From positions 1,178,001-1,242,000 of the forward strand of contig NZ_BLPG01000001.1 in assembly GCF_011764445.1 (NCBI RefSeq): a DNA stretch of 64,000 nt, read 5' to 3'. Below, in pieces: positions 58,310 to 64,000 of this stretch. Position 1 is the first letter of the stretch. Every line of letters begins with the position of its first letter. Source of the stretch: Phytohabitans rumicis (GTDB taxonomy: Bacteria; Actinomycetota; Actinomycetes; Mycobacteriales; Micromonosporaceae). Made by a program: the position numbers and the translations under genes. The notes beneath the pieces were generated by a model that did no database searches, had not been told where the DNA came from, and saw only the letters and a list, made by a program, of their open reading frames with translations.

Positions 58310-59494
58310 TCAAGGGGCAGTGAGGGCTTCGGTGGGTGACAGGCGAGCGGCGCGTACGGCGGGATACAGGCCGGCGCCTATCCCGACCACGATGGTCGCG
58401 CCGAGACTGCCGGCGGCGGCCCAGATCGGGACCAGCGTCGGCCAGCCGCGCGCCGTCGCATAGGCCGCGGTGATGCCGATTCCCAGCAGGGTGCCGGCGG
58501 CCCCGCCGAGCCCGGACAGCAGCAGCGATTCCATGAGGAACTGCAGGCGGATCTGGCCCCGGGTGGCGCCGAGCGAGCGGCGTAGACCCACCTCTGCTCG
58601 GCGTTCCAGCACCGAGATGACCATCGTGTTCGCCACTCCGATGCCGCCGATCAGCAGGGCCACGGCTCCGACGCCGAGCAGTTGCGCGCCGAGGGTGTCG
58701 TTGGCGGCGCGGCGGGCGGCGAGCGCCTCGGAGGGGCGGGAGATCCGTACCTCGTTCGGTGCGGCGGGGTTGACGCTTGCCCCGAGAACGCCGCGCACCG
58801 CCTCCACCCGGGTCTCCACTGCCCGGGTGTAGACGGTAGTCGGGTGGCCGTCGAAGCCAAGGTAGTGCTCGGCCGCTGGCCACCCGACAAGCGCGGCCGC
58901 GTCGATCTCTGCGGCGAGTGGGATCGGGTCGAGGATGCCGGCGACGGTGAACCACTCGCCACCGAGCCAGACGCGCAGCCCGGCTCTGCGGATGTCGAGC
59001 CGCCGGGCGGCGCCGTCGCCGAGGACGACCGCCGGATACTCGGCCGTCGCAGGGTTGAGCCAGTCGCCGGTGTCGATCCGGCCACGGACCACGTCGAGCA
59101 GGTCGAGTTCGGCCGCTAGAACGGCGATGCCGCCGCTTTGGCCGGTGGGCACCAGGTCAGTGCGGTACACCGAGGCCGATACCTTGCCGGTAGCCGATAC
59201 GCCGGTCACCGGCCCGATCCGGCCGACCATGGTGGTGGCCTCGCGGGGCAGCACCGCCGGCTGGCCGGTGAACGTGGTACCCGGCGTGACCGTCAACAGG
59301 TTGGGACCCAACTGGTCAAGAGTTCGGTCGAGTTCGGCGCCCGCGGACACAGAGATGCCGACCACGGAGAGCATTGCCGCGATGCCGATCGCGATCCCGA
59401 GGGTGGACAGGAAGACCCGCAGAGGTCGGGCGGCCAGGCCGCCGCCACCGACCCGGAGCACGTCGGCGGGGCTGAGCCGGGCGGGTTTCAGCAC
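58310..59494 (-). CDS. MacB-type ABC transporter permease (FtsX domain)
   Basis: About 394 residues from GTG 59494, which overlaps the ATPase stop region. N-terminal helix ([20 protein letters not shown]), large extracytoplasmic MacB domain (about 70-270), and three C-terminal helices of the FtsX type ([40 protein letters not shown]). With ATPase, adaptor and lipoprotein genes upstream it forms a MacAB-like export or mechanotransmission system. Its 3' end meets the integrase relic. Confidence 0.9.
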   Translation of the reverse strand: MLKPARLSPADVLRVGGGGLAARPLRVFLSTLGIAIGIAAMLSVVGISVSAGAELDRTLDQLGPNLLTVTPGTTFTGQPAVLPREATTMVGRIGPVTGVSATGKVSASVYRTDLVPTGQSGGIAVLAAELDLLDVVRGRIDTGDWLNPATAEYPAVVLGDGAARRLDIRRAGLRVWLGGEWFTVAGILDPIPLAAEIDAAALVGWPAAEHYLGFDGHPTTVYTRAVETRVEAVRGVLGASVNPAAPNEVRISRPSEALAARRAANDTLGAQLLGVGAVALLIGGIGVANTMVISVLERRAEVGLRRSLGATRGQIRLQFLMESLLLSGLGGAAGTLLGIGITAAYATARGWPTLVPIWAAAGSLGATIVVGIGAGLYPAVRAARLSPTEALTAP

Positions 59495-60168
59495 AGCGCA
59501 CCTTCTATGACTCGGCCATCGCACATCCGTACCTGCCGGGGCAGGCTCGCACCCACCTGAAGATCGTGGGTGATCACCACAACCGTGGTGCCCGTCGCGT
59601 GCAGCTCGCGCAGGAGTTCGAGCACACCAGCACCCGAGTCCGAGTCAAGGTTTCCGGTCGGCTCGTCGGCGAGGAGCAGCGGTGGTTCGCCGACCACCGC
59701 CCGCGCGATCGCGACCCGCTGGCGTTCGCCGCCGGACAGTTCGTGCGCGCGATGATCCAGCCGGTGCTCCAGGCCGACCCGACGCAGCGCCGCGTCCGCG
59801 CGCCGCCTGCGCTCCTTGCGTGGTACGCCCGAATAGAGCAGACCGTCGGCTACGGCGTCCCGCACCGGTACGCCGGCGGGCAGGTGGAACTGCTGGAACA
59901 CGAACCCGATGCGCCGGGCCCGCAGCGCGGACAGTTCCCGATCGGACAGGTCGGCCACGGCGTCGCCGTCGATCTCGACCGAGCCGGACGACGGCCGGTC
60001 CAGGGTACCCACCAGGTGGAGCAGGGTCGACTTGCCGGAGCCGGACGGGCCGAGCAGGCCGACGAGTTCGCCTCGGCCGATTGTCAGGCTGACGTCACGG
60101 ACGGCGGTGACACCGCCGGAGTAGGTCTTGGTCACCCGGTCGAGGGTGACGAGCGGCCGCGCGGTCAT
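59488..60168 (-). CDS. ABC transporter ATPase, MacB/LolD-like
   Basis: 226 residues from ATG 60168 (ATGA overlap with the adaptor stop). Walker [11 protein letters not shown]-loop FVFQQFHL, signature [14 protein letters not shown], Walker [15 protein letters not shown]-loop VITHD. Length and the [11 protein letters not shown] wording match the MacB/LolD/FtsE subfamily. Pairs with the FtsX-type permease. Confidence 0.95.
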   Translation of the reverse strand: MTARPLVTLDRVTKTYSGGVTAVRDVSLTIGRGELVGLLGPSGSGKSTLLHLVGTLDRPSSGSVEIDGDAVADLSDRELSALRARRIGFVFQQFHLPAGVPVRDAVADGLLYSGVPRKERRRRADAALRRVGLEHRLDHRAHELSGGERQRVAIARAVVGEPPLLLADEPTGNLDSDSGAGVLELLRELHATGTTVVVITHDLQVGASLPRQVRMCDGRVIEGALC

Positions 60169-61247
60169 TCGGGAGTCCGGATGGTCATACCGGCGTCGAT
60201 GCCGGCGCCGCGCACCTCGACTCGCCCGTCGGCGAAGAACCCCGCCTCGACCGGCACGATCCGCCAACCAGCGCCGTCCTGCACCTCTAGTCCGTAGCCG
60301 CCCTCGGCGAGCGCGAGTAGGGCGACCGTCGGCACGGTCAGCACGTCGGACCGCTGCTGAAGCACATACCGGACCGCGACCGGGGCATTGTCGAAGGCGT
60401 TGAGCGCCTGCTGGTCGTTGATGGCCACGGTGACCTGGACCGTGGCCCCCTCGGTACCGCCGCTGCTGCGCTGTCCGGCTCCTGCCTGGCTGTCGTCGAT
60501 CGACGCGCTCCGACCGACGGCCTTAACGACGCCGGCGACCTCCTTGGCATCGGGAAGCACAACGGTCACCGCGGTGCCCGGCTTCGCCCAGCCGGACTCG
60601 GCTACTTTCACCGCAGCGGTAACCATCCGGTTGACCCCGGTGTAGGACAGCATCTCGCCGGTGGCGGCGGCGCCGGGCCGGACCAGGTGCTCGGCGATCC
60701 GGATCGGCGCCGCCGCGAAGACGACCTGGGCCGGGTCGATCGTTCCGGTCTCGGTCACGCCGAGGCGGCGCTGCCATCGCTTGACCGCAGCCTCGGTTTC
60801 GGCGGAGTACGTCTCGTCGACCGTGAAGCCGGTGAAGCCGAGCTGGCGGAGGTTGTGCTCGAACTGTTCGACGTCGCGGCCTTTGGTGTCCTTGGCAAGC
60901 GGACGGAACGCCGGCATCGTGCCGATCAGCAGGACGACCGGCTGATCATCGACCCGGAGCACAATCTGGCCCCGGCCGACCGTCTCGCCGGTCGGGGCCA
61001 GCCAGGTTACCGTGCCGGCGGCCTTCACCGGCAGCGACACGGCTTCGCCGTAGCCGAGTTCGGCCTTCACCTCGACCCGCTGGACCAGTGTCTCCCGTTT
61101 GATCCGGGTCGTCGCCCGTGCCGCCCGGTCCCCGGCACGGTCGTCGGGCGGCTGGCCGGACCCGCCGATCCCGGCGGCGGCGAAGGCCACCGCGCCGAGG
61201 ACCGACAGGCCGGCGATACTGAATGCGGCCGTTCGCAGCGCGCTCAT
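60165..61247 (-). CDS. Periplasmic-adaptor-like (HlyD/MacA) protein with peptidoglycan-binding domain
   Basis: About 360 residues from ATG 61247. An N-terminal membrane helix is followed by a barrel-sandwich half ([20 protein letters not shown]), an inserted PG_binding_1 module ([36 protein letters not shown]) and the second beta-barrel half ([20 protein letters not shown]). Such adaptors with a peptidoglycan-binding insert link actinobacterial MacB exporters to the cell wall. ATGA overlap on both sides shows tight coupling. Confidence 0.88.
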   Translation of the reverse strand: MSALRTAAFSIAGLSVLGAVAFAAAGIGGSGQPPDDRAGDRAARATTRIKRETLVQRVEVKAELGYGEAVSLPVKAAGTVTWLAPTGETVGRGQIVLRVDDQPVVLLIGTMPAFRPLAKDTKGRDVEQFEHNLRQLGFTGFTVDETYSAETEAAVKRWQRRLGVTETGTIDPAQVVFAAAPIRIAEHLVRPGAAATGEMLSYTGVNRMVTAAVKVAESGWAKPGTAVTVVLPDAKEVAGVVKAVGRSASIDDSQAGAGQRSSGGTEGATVQVTVAINDQQALNAFDNAPVAVRYVLQQRSDVLTVPTVALLALAEGGYGLEVQDGAGWRIVPVEAGFFADGRVEVRGAGIDAGMTIRTPE

Positions 61248-61759
61248 CCGCCACCGCTGCCCGGCGAGGGTCGGCCGATGATGTCGGTGCACGCTTCGTA
61301 CGCCTTCTTGTAGTCGGGATCCTCCTGCGCCTTGAGGTAGGCGGCGCTGTTGTCGCCGCCGCTCGGATCCGGATACGCGGTCACGCCGTTGGTGCGCATG
61401 CATTGCGCGAATTCCGCGAGCTTCTCCTTCGCGGCCGGCTGTTGGGTGTCCGGCACGGGCGCGGCGGGTAGGAGCTTGCGGCACTTCTCGTAGGCGGCGC
61501 GGTAGCCGGCCGACTGCTCGAGCTCCGCAGGCACCCGCAGCGACCCGTCCGGGGACGGGTCGTCGAGCTGGACACCCTCGGCGCGCATGCATTGCGCGTA
61601 CTTGGTCAGGTCGGTCTGGGCTGAGGCCGCGACCGATCCGTTCCCGCCTGGTCTGCCCGTGGCCAGGTCCGGCTCTTGGCCGGTATCACACCCGGCGGTG
61701 GCGCCGAGCAACAGGGCTACGTAGACCACTACATTCCCGATGGTCCGCGTGAGCGGCAA
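61244..61759 (-). CDS. Putative lipoprotein with duplicated CM motif
   Basis: About 171 residues. I chose TTG 61759 because GAGGAGG lies 4-10 bases upstream. Signal sequence with lipobox-like GATAGC. Two repeats share YAQCMRAEGVQLDDPSPDG and FAQCMRTNGVTAYPDPSGGD, each followed by a helix and a second Cys (AYEKC, AYEAC), suggesting paired disulfides. Small proteins of this type often accompany MacB-like operons in actinobacteria. First gene of the export operon. Confidence 0.75.
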   Translation of the reverse strand: MPLTRTIGNVVVYVALLLGATAGCDTGQEPDLATGRPGGNGSVAASAQTDLTKYAQCMRAEGVQLDDPSPDGSLRVPAELEQSAGYRAAYEKCRKLLPAAPVPDTQQPAAKEKLAEFAQCMRTNGVTAYPDPSGGDNSAAYLKAQEDPDYKKAYEACTDIIGRPSPGSGGG

Positions 61760-61898
61760 GAATCCTCCTCGGTTCGGGTCGGTCGACGGGCGCTGAAGGC
61801 TGCCCGTACATCCCGTCTTGGACGGACTGCGCCGAAGCGTCACCTCGGTCGGCCGATGTGACGTTTTCCCGCCGGAGTGCGAAGTGGAGGATGTGACC

Positions 61899-62468
61899 GT
61901 GGATCCGCGCCGGAACCTCGCCGAGATGGACGACTGCGACCTGGTCGCGGCGTTCGACGGCGATCCGGAAGCTGTGGAGGAGTTCTACCGCCGGCATGTC
62001 CGCGGGTTGACGCGCTACGTCACCCGTGTCGTCGGCGACGGCCACGACGCGGCTGACCTCGTGGCGGCGGCCTTCCTCGCGGCGCTGGAGTCGGCCGCCG
62101 GCTTCGATCCCTCCCGCGGTGAGCCGGTCGCCTGGCTGTACGGGATCGCCGCCAATCTGATCGCGGGCCGCAACCGCCGGTCGGGCATCGAGTCGCGGGC
62201 GCTGCGACGGCTGTGGGGACGACGGCCGGCGGCACCCGACGACTACGGCCGGGTCGACGAGCAGGTGGACGCCCGCCGTCGCGGCGGTGGCCCGTTGGCG
62301 GAGTTGTCCGCCCTGCCACCGGCGGAACGGGAGGTGGTCGCGCTGATTGTGCTCGACGACCTGACCGTGACGGAGGCCGCCGGTGTGCTCGGCATCCGGC
62401 CCGCCACCGCCCGAATGCGGTTGGCCCGAGCACGTGACCGTTTCACGAACCGGCCGCAGGAGGGCTGA
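61899..62468 (+). CDS. ECF-like RNA polymerase sigma factor
   Basis: 189 residues from GTG 61899 (GGAGG 8 bases upstream). Region 2: AVEEFYRRHVRGLTRYVTRV, DLVAAAFLAALESAAGFDPS, PVAWLYGIAANLIAGRNRR. Region 4: LPPAEREVVALIVLDDLTVT, EAAGVLGIRPATARMRLARA. Divergent from the export operon (140 bp between starts) and 5 bp before a membrane protein gene that may be its anti-sigma partner. Confidence 0.9.
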   Translation: MDPRRNLAEMDDCDLVAAFDGDPEAVEEFYRRHVRGLTRYVTRVVGDGHDAADLVAAAFLAALESAAGFDPSRGEPVAWLYGIAANLIAGRNRRSGIESRALRRLWGRRPAAPDDYGRVDEQVDARRRGGGPLAELSALPPAEREVVALIVLDDLTVTEAAGVLGIRPATARMRLARARDRFTNRPQEG

Positions 62469-62473
62469 TCCCG

Positions 62474-63499
62474 ATGGCCACCAAGCGCGGACCCGACTAC
62501 GCCAGTCTCCTGACCGAGGCCGAGCAGCGCACCCTGGACGAGCTGCTGGCCCACGCCCGGACACGGGCGGGAACGACCAACCACACTAAACCGCGATCCT
62601 GGGCACGCCCGCCTTCGCGATCGCGCTGGCTGGCGGTCGTAGGCTCGGCCGTCTCGGTACTGGTACTGGCCGGAGTCGGCACGACGATCCGGATCGGGCT
62701 GACCGATCGTGGGGACGCCCCAGGCGGTTCCAGCGCCGCCGCCGTCCTGGCCAAGTTGGCCGCCTCGGCGAGCAACGCGCCCGCTGCCGCATTCGCCGCG
62801 CCCGATGCGCTGTTCGGCTCGCCCGATCCGGCTGGCCCGGCCTTCGGAGGGCAGCGCCAGCGCACCGTCGACATCGTCGTGACCGGTGCACCTGGACCGT
62901 GCTGGATCGATGCGGTAGAGGCCGAAGTGCGCGCCGACTCCACAGGCTCTGCCACGTCCGCGGGTGGCCGCCTGCGGGTCGAGCAGATCACGTTGCCCTC
63001 GGTCACGATGAACGTGGCGGGCTGCACCGGGTACGGTCCAAGCCAGCCGGTGGCACGGCCGATGATCGACAAAACGACCGAGGATCTGGCCGACCTATGG
63101 GCGCAGGCGCGGAAGACGTTTCCAGCTCTCGGCGACTACGTGAGTCCGAACTGGACAGTTGCTGATGTTCCCGCCACACCCAAGGCGGTCAGCGAGCTGA
63201 TCGACGCGGCGAGCGAATCCACAGTGGACAATGAACCGTGGTGGCGCTGGTTGACGGCGGCATTCGCGAGTCCGGAGCTTTCCCCCGCCCAACACGGCGC
63301 GGCGCTGAGACTGGCCGCGCAGACCGAGAAACTGGTCCTGCTGTCGACGGACGCGCCGACCCTGACCGGTTTGCGAGGAGTCAAGCTGCGTGTGCCAGGC
63401 GGGGCAGAACTCATCTTCGAGCCACGGACCGGGGTTCTGCTCCAACGGTCCGTGGTTCGCCAAGACCGGGGCGTGGCCATAACGATCTACCGCCGCTAA
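62474..63499 (+). CDS. Membrane protein, putative anti-sigma partner
   Basis: 341 residues. Cytoplasmic N-terminus ~50 residues (LLTEAEQRTLDELLAHARTR), one transmembrane helix (LAVVGSAVSVLVLAGVGTTI), then an exported domain with a Cys pair (GPCWIDAVEAEVRA, NVAGCTGYGPS). It resembles the CU044_5270-type proteins that follow sigma-70 genes in actinobacteria. Direct coupling with the sigma gene (5 bp) supports a sensing or inhibiting role; no zinc-binding anti-sigma motif was seen. Confidence 0.7.
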   Translation: MATKRGPDYASLLTEAEQRTLDELLAHARTRAGTTNHTKPRSWARPPSRSRWLAVVGSAVSVLVLAGVGTTIRIGLTDRGDAPGGSSAAAVLAKLAASASNAPAAAFAAPDALFGSPDPAGPAFGGQRQRTVDIVVTGAPGPCWIDAVEAEVRADSTGSATSAGGRLRVEQITLPSVTMNVAGCTGYGPSQPVARPMIDKTTEDLADLWAQARKTFPALGDYVSPNWTVADVPATPKAVSELIDAASESTVDNEPWWRWLTAAFASPELSPAQHGAALRLAAQTEKLVLLSTDAPTLTGLRGVKLRVPGGAELIFEPRTGVLLQRSVVRQDRGVAITIYRR

Positions 63500-63538
63500 C
63501 GTGCTGACCACGAACGTTCACCGGGTCGGTCGGCAGGC

Positions 63539-63645
63539 ACCGACAACGGGCTGCGGGGAATACGGGAACGCGCGGTGCTGCTGGGCGGCGAGGTGGCCGC
63601 CGGCCCCGGGCCGGACGGTGGCTATGTCGTGCGGGCCCGCATCCC
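63539..63645 (+). pseudogene. Histidine kinase C-terminal scrap
   Basis: The plus frame reads DNGLRGIRERAVLLGGEVAA and GPGPDGGYVVRARIP, the G2-box end of HATPase domains of NarL-type sensor kinases. Nothing before or after belongs to a kinase or response regulator. Confidence 0.65.
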
Positions 63646-63695
63646 CTCGATCTGGCGCAGACCGCATGATCCGCGTGCCCAGGGCCGCATCTGGG

Positions 63696-64000
63696 TCATC
63701 GGCGTGGGATGTCGACCGCCGTCGGCGTGGCGAGCGTGGCGGCGGCGAAGGAGGCGGAGTGGCCGGCCGCCGCCCCTTCCGCGCCGATCCGGGCGGTTGC
63801 GGCGGCGGTGACGTCGAGGACCCGCTGGCTGTCCCGGGCGTCGGTGTCGGCGGTGGCGAAGTGGACGGTGTGTATCGGCTGGGTGATGGTCACGCCGCGG
63901 ATGTCCCCGGCGAAGAGGCAGAGCAGGGTGTCCGGTGCCAGCAGCACCGTCCGCGCCGGCTTGACCGCTTTGGCCGTGATCCGCAGGTCGGGCCAGCCAC
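63696..64000 (-). CDS. Unrecognised protein, C-terminal part (continues past right edge)
   Basis: The frame is open from the window edge to the stop at 63696: WPDLRITAKAVKPARTVLLA, PDTLLCLFAGDIRGVTITQP, HTVHFATADTDARDSQRVLD. Coding character is good up to about VDVTAA; the Ala-rich end is less certain. I do not recognise the family. The first visible base is mid-gene. Confidence 0.5.
   Translation of the reverse strand, partial: GWPDLRITAKAVKPARTVLLAPDTLLCLFAGDIRGVTITQPIHTVHFATADTDARDSQRVLDVTAAATARIGAEGAAAGHSASFAAATLATPTAVDIPRR

Overview
The window is high-GC actinobacterial DNA. Gene content fits Micromonosporaceae (a soil or plant-associated genus such as Actinoplanes, Dactylosporangium or Phytohabitans; inference only): a large ATP-binding LuxR regulator, secreted FN3 and CBM2 proteins, LacI-controlled sugar ABC importers, GAF-ANTAR regulators, and GTG/TTG starts with GGAGG-type ribosome binding sites. 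No tRNA, rRNA or CRISPR array was found. Much of the window is accessory DNA in which intact genes alternate with decayed remnants.

Left part (1-11 kb): a minus-strand operon for an iterative type I, Pfa-like (polyunsaturated fatty acid / secondary lipid) synthase, in the order PfaD-like enoyl reductase, PfaA-like KS-AT-ACP-KR-DH protein, PfaC-like KS-CLF protein running off the left edge. A wrecked recD2 helicase gene lies behind it. 11-24 kb: a LuxR/LAL regulator whose promoter region carries a perfect TetR-type palindrome, a secreted RHS/YD-repeat protein with an unrecognised Trp/Tyr-rich C-terminal tip, a divergent epimerase/AraC pair, and several pseudogenes (alpha/beta hydrolase, SGNH hydrolase, CNB-thioredoxin-reductase fusion, PrsW-like protein).

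24-34 kb: an 1806-residue secreted fusion of a DUF4185-like beta-propeller, a subtilase and ten FN3 modules, five of them with a vicinal Cys-Cys pair; two GAF-ANTAR genes (one truncated); and a secreted seven-repeat beta-propeller. 34-44 kb: regulator/enzyme pairs (GlxA-type with hydrolase, NmrA-like with HxlR, two SDRs with LysR) between fragments of transposases, an LLM oxidoreductase, a hydrolase and a VOC protein. 44-50 kb: a CE1-CBM2 esterase, then a probable operon of two secreted esterases and a PaaX-type regulator.

50-58 kb: a carbohydrate island. A three-gene sugar ABC importer lies between two LacI regulators in opposite orientation. Their first ~290 coding bases (DNA-binding domain included) are identical at nucleotide level, so they form a perfect long inverted repeat around the importer. 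Three copies of a GCTAAA-N4-TTTAGC-like operator mark a probable regulon: importer/second LacI, a clan-J-like glycosidase, and a decayed secreted phosphodiesterase-lectin gene. 58-64 kb: integrase and hydrolase fragments, a translationally coupled MacB-type export operon (lipoprotein, adaptor, ATPase, permease) divergent from an ECF-like sigma factor and a membrane partner, a histidine-kinase scrap and a partial gene at the right edge.

At least four otherwise intact genes (PfaA-like, LuxR, RHS, one SDR) are broken only by single-base shortfalls at or in G/C homopolymers. This looks more like sequencing or assembly error than biology and should be kept apart from the true decay elsewhere.
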